From contig CAVUZG010000004.1 in the NCBI GenBank assembly GCA_963745945.1, positions 682,001-746,000 on the forward strand: DNA of 64,000 nt, read 5' to 3'. The notes under the pieces are model-generated. The model did not search any database and was not told the DNA's origin. It saw only the letters and a program-made list of their open reading frames with translations. Below are positions 54,020-62,768 of the stretch, in pieces. Numbering within the stretch: the stretch's first letter is position 1; every line of letters begins with the position of its first letter. The position numbers and the translations under genes are program-made. Source of the stretch: DATFVA01 sp963745945 (GTDB lineage Bacteria; Bacteroidota; Ignavibacteria; Ignavibacteriales; Ignavibacteriaceae).

Positions 54020-55110
54020 TAATACTCTTTACCTTTCCATACGACTTTTCTGCTGCTTAAAACAATGATGGGAAGAATCAATACATAAAGCATAAAATAT
54101 AATTCAAATTGAACGAAGAATTTTAAGTGCTCTTTTATTCCAAGTCTGCTGTGAACCGGAAATAAAACAAACAAATCGATTGCCACTTTAAATACTGTTA
54201 AATATACCCACTCAGGTGAGAAAAATAAAGGAGTTAAAAGAACGCAAAGATTTACAATTAACCCAAAAGCCATAACAACAAATCCACGAAGTGGTACTCC
54301 CAGTCCACCAACACCCCATCTTTTTTTCTGATGGTAAAGTTCATTAAAACTTTTACAAGGAAGTGAAGTAACAAGAGCATTTTTATCCAAAGGAAAAATA
54401 ATCCTGTAACTGCCCAACCGGGAAATTGCCATAAGAAGATTAAAATCCTCTGTAACACTGAACGGGAGTTTTTCATATCCCCCTGTTTCAGTATAGGCTT
54501 TTTTTCTGTATGACATATTATTTCCAATGCAGCTAATCGGCTTACCAAGATTTATGGTGCCTGCTGCAATTATAAGTAAATACACAAAATCAATAGCCTG
54601 CATTCCACTGAAGCCATTGTATGCAGTCTGAGTTGTAAAACCATTCACAATACCTACATCACTTTTATAATATGAACAGATTGTTTTCACCCAGAATGGA
54701 TCAACTTCACAATCAGCATCAGTGGTCAAAATGATTTCACCTTCCGAAATTTTAATTGCGCTGTCTATTGCGTTCGCTTTTCCTTTCAAATTTTCTTTTT
54801 CAGGATTAGCAGTAATTCTTCTAAATCTTTTTTTGTCTTTAATAAAATTGTCTACAACCTCTAAAGTTGAATCGGTTGAATGACCATCGGAAATAATTAT
54901 TTCCAGTTTATTTTCAGGATAAACAAGTTTATCAAGGGCAGCCAGGCATCTTAAAATATTCTTTTCTTCATTCCTAACTGCAACTACAACAGTTGCTTTC
55001 GGAAGTTCTCCATCTTCAAGTTTTGGAAATTTTTTATTTATGCCGATAATAAAAAGCACGGACTGAATAAAGTATCCGCATAAAAATATAAGAAAGATTA
55101 TTTCAAACAT
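54019..55110 (-). CDS. Membrane glycosyltransferase family 2
   Basis: 363 residues with an N-terminal helix, a GT-A domain (VVVAVRNEEKNILRCL, SDGHSTDST, TTDADCEVDPFWV, and HQKKRWG, a Q-x-x-RW-type acceptor motif) and three to four C-terminal helices. This resembles processive or membrane-bound polysaccharide synthases. It overlaps the deacetylase gene by 13 bases and the radical SAM gene by 1 base. Confidence 0.92.
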   Translation of the reverse strand: MFEIIFLIFLCGYFIQSVLFIIGINKKFPKLEDGELPKATVVVAVRNEEKNILRCLAALDKLVYPENKLEIIISDGHSTDSTLEVVDNFIKDKKRFRRITANPEKENLKGKANAIDSAIKISEGEIILTTDADCEVDPFWVKTICSYYKSDVGIVNGFTTQTAYNGFSGMQAIDFVYLLIIAAGTINLGKPISCIGNNMSYRKKAYTETGGYEKLPFSVTEDFNLLMAISRLGSYRIIFPLDKNALVTSLPCKSFNELYHQKKRWGVGGLGVPLRGFVVMAFGLIVNLCVLLTPLFFSPEWVYLTVFKVAIDLFVLFPVHSRLGIKEHLKFFVQFELYFMLYVLILPIIVLSSRKVVWKGKEY

Positions 55111-55732
55111 TCTGCAGGAACTCCGATTTGAAATCCTCGGCGGGAAGATTCTTCAACAATGTAATTAATAGATTCAAGAATGATATTTTTACTTTTAAGA
55201 CTGTCATGTAAAACAATAATTGAATTCTTCTCTAAATATTTTCTAACTGCAAATTTAACTATGTTAAAATCATTCTTATAATCGTATGTAAGAAGAGACC
55301 ACATAACAACTTTTAAATTCATCTCTTTTAATAAAGATGAAGTTGATAATTTAAATTTTCCGTGCGGTGGCCTGAAATATAAAACTTCCTCACCTGATTT
55401 GTTTTTTATCAAATTGTTAAATTTTTCAATCTGGGCAATTACTTCATTTCTGTTTGAATTCGAAATTGATTTATGATTGAAAGTATGATTGCAAACAAGA
55501 TGTCCTTCATCCTTAATTCTGCTGTAAAGATCGGGATATTTGCCGATATTTTCACCCACGCAAAAAAATGCTGCTTTTATTTTATGAATTGAAAGCAAAT
55601 TGAGAATTAACGGAGTAGTTTCAGTAATCGGTCCATCATCAAAAGTCAAAAGAATTTTATCAACCTTGGATTCCCACTGGAATGAAGAAAAAATTTTCTT
55701 AATTAAAATTGGAGGATTATATGGGATTTCAT
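55098..55732 (-). CDS. Polysaccharide deacetylase (NodB family), single-base frameshift at the N-terminus
   Basis: Zinc and catalytic motifs are intact: TFDDGP, CNHTFNH, YFRPPHGKF, WSLLTYD and IVLHDS. The frame has no good start before ATG 55649 (MTFDDGP), which would cut the conserved opening. Upstream, the same frame reads NEIPYNPPILIKK and on to KVDKILL, the normal N-terminus. ATG at 55732 followed by AAA would supply the start if the T3 run at 55727-55729 had one more base (repaired length 211). The substrate is probably an N-acetylated glycan, possibly made by the adjacent GT2. Confidence 0.85.
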
Positions 55733-55836
55733 TAGATCAAATATAACGAACGAAATAAGAAAAACTGAATAGATAATCTTTGATATGTTTTCTTACTTAA
55801 TTATTAAATTAGCCGACACTTATTTAAAAGATTTAA

Positions 55837-56700
55837 ATGATTAAAAAATTACAGAGGCATCAAATAGGTTTATTAGCCATATTTACTGCTGCTCTTATGT
55901 GGAGCACCGGCGGCTTATTCGTAAAACTTGTTACTTTCAATGCAATGCAGATTTCTTTTTTCAGATGTTCAATAGCTGCCCTGGTTTTTGCTTTGCTTTT
56001 CAGAAAGAGATTACTGCTTGTAAATACTTTTACTTTTGTTAACGCACTATTTTATGCTTCTGTTCTGATAGCTTATGTTATTGCATTAAAAATGACAACT
56101 GCAGCTAACGCCATTTTTCTTCAATCAACCGCACCTATTTACGTTTTAATTTTTGAACCAATAATCTTAAAAACTTCTTACAACCGGATAAATATAATTA
56201 CGATTGTTGTATGTATAATAGGAATGTTCTTTTTCTTTATGGGAAAAATTTCTCCAGAGCATTTTGAAGGAAACCTGGTTGCACTTTTCTCAGGGATTAT
56301 GTTTGCAGCCTTGTTCCTCGGGCTGCGAAAGAATGAGGACAAATATCAGTTAAGTTCTATTTTTTACGGAAACGTAATTGTTGCCCTAATCTGCATTCCG
56401 TTTTTATCAGGAATTGAAAATGTAAACTTCAGTAATTTATGGATGGTCTCGTTCCTGGGAATTTTTCAGATAGGTCTGGCGTATGCAGTTTTCTCTTACG
56501 GTTTAAGAAGAGTGCTTGCAATAGAAGCTTCTATAATTGCATTGATTGAACCTGTATTAAATCCAGTGTGGGTATTCATTGGCTACGGAGAAATTCCTTC
56601 ATTTATGGCAATTATCGGAGGGATAATAATTCTTTCCGCAATAATGATGCGTACGTTAATAATGGAAACACCAATGCTGAAAGGCAGGTTTAAGATTTAG
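55837..56700 (+). CDS. EamA/DMT-superfamily transporter
   Basis: A 287-residue membrane protein with ten hydrophobic helices in two EamA repeats. The first begins GLLAIFTAALMWSTGGLFVK and the second near FEGNLVALFSGIMFAALFLG. The conserved EPVLNPVW is in the last repeat. Such proteins export metabolites or amino acids; the substrate cannot be predicted. It stands alone, divergent from the deacetylase operon. Confidence 0.92.
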   Translation: MIKKLQRHQIGLLAIFTAALMWSTGGLFVKLVTFNAMQISFFRCSIAALVFALLFRKRLLLVNTFTFVNALFYASVLIAYVIALKMTTAANAIFLQSTAPIYVLIFEPIILKTSYNRINIITIVVCIIGMFFFFMGKISPEHFEGNLVALFSGIMFAALFLGLRKNEDKYQLSSIFYGNVIVALICIPFLSGIENVNFSNLWMVSFLGIFQIGLAYAVFSYGLRRVLAIEASIIALIEPVLNPVWVFIGYGEIPSFMAIIGGIIILSAIMMRTLIMETPMLKGRFKI

Positions 56701-56755
56701 AAATATTTAATATAAAATGAAAGATTTTATTCATTCCTTAAGAGATGCTCATTTG

Positions 56756-57403
56756 TTAAGGTGAGAGCCTGACTATCTCCCAATTGGTATTCTTTTTCCT
56801 GTAGCAAATTCTATCATGTAAACGGCTCTCTCTCCCCTGCCAGAACTCAAACTCTACGGGTTTTACTCTGAAGCCTCCCCAGAATGGAGGTAATGGAATT
56901 TTCCCGTCCTTATATTTCTCAGCATATTCAGTAAATTTTTCCTGAAGAAATTCACGATTTGGAATTACACTACTCTGCTTTGAGGCCCAGGCTCCAACCT
57001 GACTATTTGTCGGGCGCGAATGAAAATATTCTTCCGATACTTCAGATGAAACCTTTTCCACCTTACCTGAAATCCTGACCTGTCTCTCAAGTTCCAGCCA
57101 CAAAAAAAGAATTTCTGCATTCGGATTTTCATTTAAATCTTTTGCTTTGTGACTTGCATAATTCGTAAAAAAAACAAAACCTTTTTCATCAAATTTTTTA
57201 AGCAATACAGTTCTTACAGAAGGAATTCCTTTTGATGAGGCAGTAGAAAGTATCATTGCATTGGGTTCTTTCAAATCTGATTTTAAAACCTCGTTAAACC
57301 AGTGTGAAAACTGAATAAAGGGATTCGGATCAACAATATTCTCGGTTAATTCTTTCAATGAATAATTCCTCCTGAGGTTAGCGATTTCTTTGTTTTCAGT
57401 CAT
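56756..57403 (-). CDS. pdxH: Pyridoxamine 5'-phosphate oxidase
   Basis: A 215-residue FMN-dependent flavoenzyme making pyridoxal 5'-phosphate. NAMILSTASSKGIPSVRTVLLKKFDEKGFVFFTNYASHKAKDL covers the FMN site. RPTNSQVGAWASKQSSVI and the C-terminal WQGRESRLHDRICY are family signatures. Full length. It converges on the EamA gene with a 55-base gap lacking a clear terminator. Confidence 0.96.
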   Translation of the reverse strand: MTENKEIANLRRNYSLKELTENIVDPNPFIQFSHWFNEVLKSDLKEPNAMILSTASSKGIPSVRTVLLKKFDEKGFVFFTNYASHKAKDLNENPNAEILFLWLELERQVRISGKVEKVSSEVSEEYFHSRPTNSQVGAWASKQSSVIPNREFLQEKFTEYAEKYKDGKIPLPPFWGGFRVKPVEFEFWQGRESRLHDRICYRKKNTNWEIVRLSP

Positions 57404-57587
57404 ATAAAGTAAATATGGTATTATTAAATTAAAATGAATAAAAAATATTTAGTAAATTGAGTAACATAAATCCCGTTACTAATTAAAAAACTTAAAGACC
57501 GGTGGGTCACTATCTTAATTTATGATGCGGATTATTTCTTTCATAAATTTAATGAATATTTATAAAACAAAGATTTAAATTTTCAAA

Positions 57588-60500
57588 ATGAAACCGAACG
57601 ATTTAACAAAAGAACAAAAAGAAGAATTAGAAAAATTTGGTGCGAATACCTGGTTTGTGGAATATCTGCACGAACAATATGAAAAAAATCCTTCGCAGCT
57701 TCCGGATCAATGGCAGAAATTTTTTGGTAAAGTTACCGGAAAACCGGATAACAATGGGAAACACGAAAATGGCAGTTTATTCAATTTAGGGAATATTGAT
57801 TTACCTGTACCCGGTGATGAAGATGAAACACAGGTAATTGCGGGAAGCTCTGCGCGCATTCTGGATAATATGAATGCAAGTCTCACAGTTCCCGTAGCAA
57901 CTTCCCAGCGGACAATTCCGGTAAAACTTCTTGAAGAAAACCGGAGGGTACTAAACCAGTTTTTAAAAAAGAAAAATGCCGGTAAGGTTTCCTTTACACA
58001 TTTGATAAGCTGGGCAATTCTTAAAGCTGTTGAAGCAGTTCCAGCACTGAATAATGCGTTTACAATTCTTAATGGTAAACCAACTATCATCAAGAGAAAA
58101 AATGTCAATCTCGGGCTTGCAATTGACCTTGAAAGAAAAGACGGTTCCCATTCTCTTATTGTTCCGAACATTAGAAATGCCAGTCAAATGAATTTTAAAA
58201 AGTTCTGGAATACATATGAAGATTTGGTTACCCGCTCGAGAAAAGGTTTAATTGATCCCTCTGAATTTTTAGGAACAACAATTACACTTACAAACCCGGG
58301 TACAATCGGAACAGCAGCTTCTGTCCCACGATTAATGGTTGGACAGGGAGCAATTATTGCAACCGGTGCAATTCAGTATTCTCCCGAATACCAGGCAATG
58401 TCCCCTTCAACAATTTCGGCGCTTGGTGTAAGTAAAGTTATGACTTTAACAAGTACATATGATCACAGAATAATTCAGGGTGCTGAGTCTGGATTGTTTC
58501 TCCAGAAAATCAATGAACTTCTTCTTGGTGAACATAATTTTTACGATGAAATTTTTGAAGCACTCATTATTCCTTATAAACCTTATAGATGGAAAGCAGA
58601 TTACCAGCCGGGAATTTTTGATAACACGGCAAACACAGAAGAGATAGAAAAACAGGCAAAAGTTTTACAACTGATAAATCTGTATAGAGTTCGTGGTCAT
58701 CTTATTGCAAATCTTGATCCTCTGGGATTTCAGACTCCTTATCATCCTGAACTTGATCCGGCAACATATAGTTTAACAATCTGGGATATGGATCGTTACT
58801 TTATAACAGGTGGCTTCAGCGGATTAAAAACAGCAACCATGAGACAAATACTGGAAATATTACAGAAGACTTATTGTGAAAAGATTGGTGTTGAATATAT
58901 GCATATTCAGAATCCTGAAGAGAAAGTATGGCTGCAGAGTAAAATGGAACCGATAAAAAATATTCCTGATTTCAGTGCGGAAGTTAAAAAGAGAATATTA
59001 AATAAATTGATCAACGCTGAATCGTTTGAACATTTTATTCATACAAAATTTATCGGGCACAAAAGATTTTCACTTGAAGGGTCAGAAACACTAATTCCTG
59101 TTCTCGATATGCTTCTTGATGAGGCAAGCCAGTCAAATGTGCTTGAAGTAGTTTTAGGTATGGCCCACCGCGGCAGGTTAAATGTTCTTGCAAATATAAT
59201 CGGCAAGTCATATGAATCGATTCTTTCTGAGTTTGAAGATATACAGGATCCGAATTCGATTGCAGGTTCGGGCGATGTTAAATATCATCTGGGTGCAACG
59301 GGAAAATATAAAACTCATAATGGTAAAATGATCACTGTTTCAGTGGCATCTAATCCAAGTCATCTTGAATGGGTTAATCCTGTTGTTGAAGGTATTGTGC
59401 GCGCAAAACAAAAACGGCTTGGTGATGATAAAGCACACAGAAAAGTTTTATCGGTATTAATTCACGGGGACGCTGCATTTGCAGGACAGGGTATAGTTGC
59501 TGAAACCTTAAATCTTTCGCAGTTAAGCGGATACAGAACCGGCGGAACAGTTCACATTATTATCAATAACCAGATAGGATTTACAACCACTCCGGAAGAT
59601 GCACGTTCATCCGTATATGCTTCGGATGTTGCCAAGATGATTCAGGCACCGATATTTCATGTAAACGGAGATGATCCCGAAGCATCACTTTGGGTAACCA
59701 AACTCGCTTTTGAGTATAGGCAGATATTTAAGAAAGATGTAGTAATAGATTTATTCGGCTATAGAAGACACGGACATAATGAAGGAGATGAACCTGGATT
59801 TACGCAGCCTTTGCTGTATGATATTATTAAATCTCATCCATCTGTAAAAGAGATTTATGAATCAACACTTCTTAAAAATCAGGTACTTTCTGAAGAAATC
59901 ATCAAACACATGAATGAAGAAATTCATAATGTATTGAGTGAAGCGTTTGATAAGATCAGGAAGAAGAGTATAAAATTCAGTACTGATGTTCCTCTGGCCA
60001 TTTCAAAAGAGAAACTGGATTCTGTAAAACCTGTTAGAGATACTGGCATATCCGGAGAAATGTTGAAAACTATTGTTGATGCAACAACTTCGGTTCCCGG
60101 AGGATTTTCTGTTCATCCAAAGCTGAAAAAATTTTTGGAGAAAAGGAAAGATTTAGTTAACGGTAACTCAGAAGCAGAATGGGCATTTGCAGAAACTCTT
60201 GCCTTCGGCAGTTTGCTTTTGGAAGGAACTCCGGTAAGATTAAGCGGACAGGATAGTGTTCGCGGAACTTTCAGCCAGAGACATCTTGCTCTTACAGACA
60301 TAAAAAGCGGAGATGAATATATACCACTGAATCATCTTTCAAAAAATCAGGCAACAATGGAAGCACTGGATAGTTTTCTATCTGAAGCTGCGGTGCTTGG
60401 ATTTGAATATGGATACAGTACTGCAGATCCTCTTGCTCTTGTTATGTGGGAGGCACAGTTTGGAGATTTTGCAAACGGAGCACAGGTTATAATTGATAAC

Positions 60501-61199
60501 TTCATAGCATCCTCATATGAAAAATGGCAGCTGCCAAATAGTCTTGTTCTACTTCTTCCGCATGGGTACGAAGGACAGGGGCCTGAACATTCAAGTGCAC
60601 GTCTGGAAAGATTCTTAATTCTTTGTGCTGAAGATAATATGCAGGTTTGTTATCCTTCTACTCCCGCTCAATATTTTCATGTATTAAGACGTCAGATCAA
60701 AAACGCAGTTCAGAAACCATTGGTTATCATGACTCCCAAAAGTCTTCTCCGTTTACCTGAAGCAAAATCTGCCAGAGAGGAATTTATAAATGGGAGATTC
60801 CTGGAAGTTATTGATGATAATTCAAATAATAAAAAAGATGAAATAAGAAAAGTGCTGCTTACAAGTGGTAAAGTATATTATGATATTTTAAAATATAAAA
60901 ATGAAAATAAAATTAATGATGCTGCAATTATCCGGATAGAACAATTTTATCCTTATAAATCAGAGATGATAAAAGAGATTCTGTTCTTATATTCTAAAGC
61001 AAAGGATGTTGTATGGGTACAGGAAGAACCAAGGAATATGGGTGCCTGGAATTTCCTTTCACCAAGATTAATTGAAGACCTGGCTGATGGTCAAAAATTA
61101 TCGTACAGCGGACGACCAGAAGGTGCCAGCCCTGCTGTAGGTTCAGCAAAAATTTCAAAACAGCAGCAACAGGAATTAATTGAATTAGCTTTCAAATAA
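57588..61199 (+). CDS. kgd: Multifunctional 2-oxoglutarate decarboxylase/dehydrogenase with fused E2 catalytic domain (Kgd type)
   Basis: A 1203-residue TCA-cycle enzyme with the same domain order as mycobacterial Kgd. It has the E1 N-terminus (NTWFVEYLHEQYEKNPSQLPDQWQKFF), then an E2 succinyltransferase core (about residues 85-325) ending with YDHRIIQGAESG, and no lipoyl domain. The E1 TPP-dependent domains follow: VLGMAHRGRLN, HGDAAFAGQG and DLFGYRRHGHNEGDEP. A separate lipoyl carrier would be needed for full dehydrogenase activity. It stands alone with a 184-base upstream gap. Confidence 0.95.
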   Translation: MKPNDLTKEQKEELEKFGANTWFVEYLHEQYEKNPSQLPDQWQKFFGKVTGKPDNNGKHENGSLFNLGNIDLPVPGDEDETQVIAGSSARILDNMNASLTVPVATSQRTIPVKLLEENRRVLNQFLKKKNAGKVSFTHLISWAILKAVEAVPALNNAFTILNGKPTIIKRKNVNLGLAIDLERKDGSHSLIVPNIRNASQMNFKKFWNTYEDLVTRSRKGLIDPSEFLGTTITLTNPGTIGTAASVPRLMVGQGAIIATGAIQYSPEYQAMSPSTISALGVSKVMTLTSTYDHRIIQGAESGLFLQKINELLLGEHNFYDEIFEALIIPYKPYRWKADYQPGIFDNTANTEEIEKQAKVLQLINLYRVRGHLIANLDPLGFQTPYHPELDPATYSLTIWDMDRYFITGGFSGLKTATMRQILEILQKTYCEKIGVEYMHIQNPEEKVWLQSKMEPIKNIPDFSAEVKKRILNKLINAESFEHFIHTKFIGHKRFSLEGSETLIPVLDMLLDEASQSNVLEVVLGMAHRGRLNVLANIIGKSYESILSEFEDIQDPNSIAGSGDVKYHLGATGKYKTHNGKMITVSVASNPSHLEWVNPVVEGIVRAKQKRLGDDKAHRKVLSVLIHGDAAFAGQGIVAETLNLSQLSGYRTGGTVHIIINNQIGFTTTPEDARSSVYASDVAKMIQAPIFHVNGDDPEASLWVTKLAFEYRQIFKKDVVIDLFGYRRHGHNEGDEPGFTQPLLYDIIKSHPSVKEIYESTLLKNQVLSEEIIKHMNEEIHNVLSEAFDKIRKKSIKFSTDVPLAISKEKLDSVKPVRDTGISGEMLKTIVDATTSVPGGFSVHPKLKKFLEKRKDLVNGNSEAEWAFAETLAFGSLLLEGTPVRLSGQDSVRGTFSQRHLALTDIKSGDEYIPLNHLSKNQATMEALDSFLSEAAVLGFEYGYSTADPLALVMWEAQFGDFANGAQVIIDNFIASSYEKWQLPNSLVLLLPHGYEGQGPEHSSARLERFLILCAEDNMQVCYPSTPAQYFHVLRRQIKNAVQKPLVIMTPKSLLRLPEAKSAREEFINGRFLEVIDDNSNNKKDEIRKVLLTSGKVYYDILKYKNENKINDAAIIRIEQFYPYKSEMIKEILFLYSKAKDVVWVQEEPRNMGAWNFLSPRLIEDLADGQKLSYSGRPEGASPAVGSAKISKQQQQELIELAFK

Positions 61200-61264
61200 G
61201 CGAAGTTGAATTAGATAAATAGTGTGGTTAATTTCAGAATAGTTCTTTAATTTTATTTAGTTGT

Positions 61265-61300
61265 GCGAGCGTAACCTGCCTAGAGGCAGGCAAGCTCAGT
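61265..61300 (+). repeat. tRNA-Gly 5' fragment split by a 20-base palindromic insert
   Basis: GCGAGCGTAA (61265-61274) and CTCAGT (61295-61300) equal the first 16 bases of the tRNA-Gly that starts at 61321. Between them is a 20-base insert that extends the inverted repeat CCTGCC/GGCAGG with a TAGA loop (61275-61290). Similarity stops after CTCAGT. It looks like a decayed tRNA duplicate or a tRNA-end target with a small palindromic insertion. Confidence 0.65.
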
Positions 61301-61320
61301 ATTAATTAGGGAAATAATTT

Positions 61321-61393
61321 GCGAGCGTAACTCAGTTGGTAGAGTACTTGCTTCCCAAGCAAGATGTCGCGGGTTCGAGCCCCGTCGCTCGCT
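61321..61393 (+). tRNA. tRNA-Gly (anticodon CCC)
   Basis: Acceptor stem GCGAGCG pairs with CGCTCGC (61386-61392). The D arm is CTCAGTTGGTAGAG, and the anticodon stem CTTGC/GCAAG has loop TTCCCAA (anticodon CCC, reads GGG). The T arm is CGGGTTCGAGCCCCG. CCA is not encoded. A partial copy of its 5' end lies 56 bases upstream. Confidence 0.95.
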
Positions 61394-61486
61394 CAAAAGA
61401 ATTGGTTAATACTTGGATAATAATAAAAATTATCCAATATTTGAACCTCAAATTTTAACATGTTCTTTAATAATTTTGAATTTCGC

Positions 61487-61564
61487 GGGGGCTTAGCTCA
61501 GTTGGTTTAGAGCATCTGCCTTACAAGCAGAGGGTCATTGGTTCGAATCCATTAGCCCCCACCA
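61487..61564 (+). tRNA. tRNA-Val (anticodon UAC)
   Basis: Acceptor GGGGGCT pairs with AGCCCCC (61554-61560). The anticodon stem CTGC/GCAG has loop CTTACAA (anticodon TAC), the T loop is GGTTCGAATCC, the discriminator is A and CCA is encoded (61562-61564). It follows tRNA-Gly after 93 bases and ends at a terminator, so the two may be one transcript. Confidence 0.96.
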
Positions 61565-61573
61565 CTTAAAATT

Positions 61574-61599
61574 GCCGTTACTATGTGAACGGCTTTTTT
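61574..61599 (+). terminator. Terminator after the tRNA pair
   Basis: GCCGTT (61574-61579) pairs with AACGGC (61588-61593) with an 8-base loop, followed by six T residues. It lies 9 bases after the tRNA-Val CCA. Confidence 0.85.
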
Positions 61600-61670
61600 A
61601 TTTTAAAAAAAAGATCTGTTTATCTAATCCAACCATTCTCATTGTAAATAATCAAAATCGGGGTTAATAT

Positions 61671-61698
61671 GTTAACAATTTAATTTTAGTTAACTTTG
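61671..61698 (+). promoter_or_regulatory. Possible promoter/operator of the small gene at 61721
   Basis: GTTAAC occurs at 61671-61676 and 61689-61694, 18 bases apart. The second overlaps TAACTTTG (61691-61698), a match to the TAnnTTTG -7 consensus lying 22 bases before the start codon. Two self-palindromic sites at this spacing could bind a dimeric regulator. Inference only. Confidence 0.35.
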
Positions 61699-61720
61699 AA
61701 TAAAACTTTAAGAGTGAATT

Positions 61721-61981
61721 ATGAGACCGGTTTATTTAAGAAATGAATCTAATGGAATTACGAGAAAAATCATGCTGGATATGGCTTTCTTATCCAGTCA
61801 TAAAAAAATCAGGCTGCCCAAATGGCTTTTTGAAGAAAATCTTTATTTCCTTTTTAAGAACAAGGATAATGAAATTGAGAAATATTTCTTATCCAAGGAA
61901 AAAGTATTGAAAGAAGATGAAAACCATTTCTTCTTTAACTTTCCTTTTAAGGAAAACCAGGTAGAAGATGTTTCTGTTTAA
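61721..61981 (+). CDS. Hypothetical small basic protein
   Basis: 86 residues, not recognised. It has a basic N-terminal half (SSHKKIRLPKWLFEENL) and an acidic, aromatic C-terminal half (EDENHFFFNFPFKENQVED). No signal peptide, membrane helix or cysteine is present. It stands between the tRNA terminator and a convergent gene. A promoter-like TAACTTTG precedes it, which supports a real gene; codon use looks like its neighbours. Confidence 0.6.
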   Translation: MRPVYLRNESNGITRKIMLDMAFLSSHKKIRLPKWLFEENLYFLFKNKDNEIEKYFLSKEKVLKEDENHFFFNFPFKENQVEDVSV

Positions 61982-62008
61982 TCAGAAAGAGCTAGAGAAA
62001 CTTAAAAG

Positions 62009-62380
62009 TTATTCTTCTTTAAATGTTATATCAACAACTTTATAATCGGGGTTGCGTGTGTTTACCCGCATCCGGTTTGTTTCGAAATCTGCTTCCTGTC
62101 CTTTATTAAGATTTCCTACCGAAGCTCTTATTGTATCACTACCGGATTGATATATTATTATAACATCTTTAAAATTCTTGGAACTGATATTTTTAATTGT
62201 CCCTTTTACAACGCCATATGAAGGAGCGGCTACAATTGAAGGAGCATTTATATCAGTACTACCCGATTCCTGAGAAACAACAATGTGGTCGGTTATTTTA
62301 AAGTTTTCTTCTTTTTGGAAATAGAGGTACAACCCAACCCCTACAATGAAAAAGAAAAGATAAAAAATAAATTTTTTCAT
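62009..62380 (-). CDS. FxLYD-domain membrane-anchored protein
   Basis: 123 residues: an N-terminal membrane anchor (FIFYLFFFIVGVGLYLYF) followed by a linker and one beta-sandwich domain with KGTIKNISSKNFKDVIIIYQ, which fits the FxLYD pattern (extracellular, function unknown). The protein would face the periplasm. It is monocistronic by spacing, with 88 bases to the next gene upstream. Confidence 0.7.
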   Translation of the reverse strand: MKKFIFYLFFFIVGVGLYLYFQKEENFKITDHIVVSQESGSTDINAPSIVAAPSYGVVKGTIKNISSKNFKDVIIIYQSGSDTIRASVGNLNKGQEADFETNRMRVNTRNPDYKVVDITFKEE

Positions 62381-62468
62381 ATAAAATTTCCCGCCGATAT
62401 TTTTAAATATTTCCCTAGACTTAAAAGAAAATACAAAATCAGGTTTTAATAATCTAAAAAAATATTTT

Positions 62469-62768
62469 TTAAATTATCCTTTCTAGTGGGATCATATATA
62501 ACCTGATTTCATCATCCTTCTTTACAACCTGTTTATTGAATTCCTGGATTTTTGAAATCATAATATTCATCTTATCTTCTTCCTGGAATGGAATTAGTCG
62601 CACGGAATCGTGACCGGGAAATGTTCTTGTACCAAGATGAGCAGCAGCCCCGTGACTCTTCCCCAGCACATTTTCCCATTTTACGTATGCATCAATTCCA
62701 AGTTCCTGGAGGATTCCCATTATTCGCTCATCAAGTACATCATGGTATACCAGAAAAGTTACTTTCAT
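62469..62768 (-). CDS. PG0541-type transporter-associated small protein
   Basis: A 99-residue PII-like small protein: VYHDVLDERIMGILQELGIDAYVKWENVLGKSHGAAAHLGTRTFPGHDSVR is the PG0541 family core, commonly found next to RND efflux genes. Its ATG overlaps the RND gene stop (ATGA), so the two are translationally coupled. It may sense a ligand and regulate the pump; this is inferred. Confidence 0.88.
   Translation of the reverse strand: MKVTFLVYHDVLDERIMGILQELGIDAYVKWENVLGKSHGAAAHLGTRTFPGHDSVRLIPFQEEDKMNIMISKIQEFNKQVVKKDDEIRLYMIPLERII

Noticed and set aside
57404..57587. GACC-GGTG-GGTC hairpin near 57493-57505 as an operator
   Set aside because: The stem is only four base pairs and can arise by chance; no second signal supports it.
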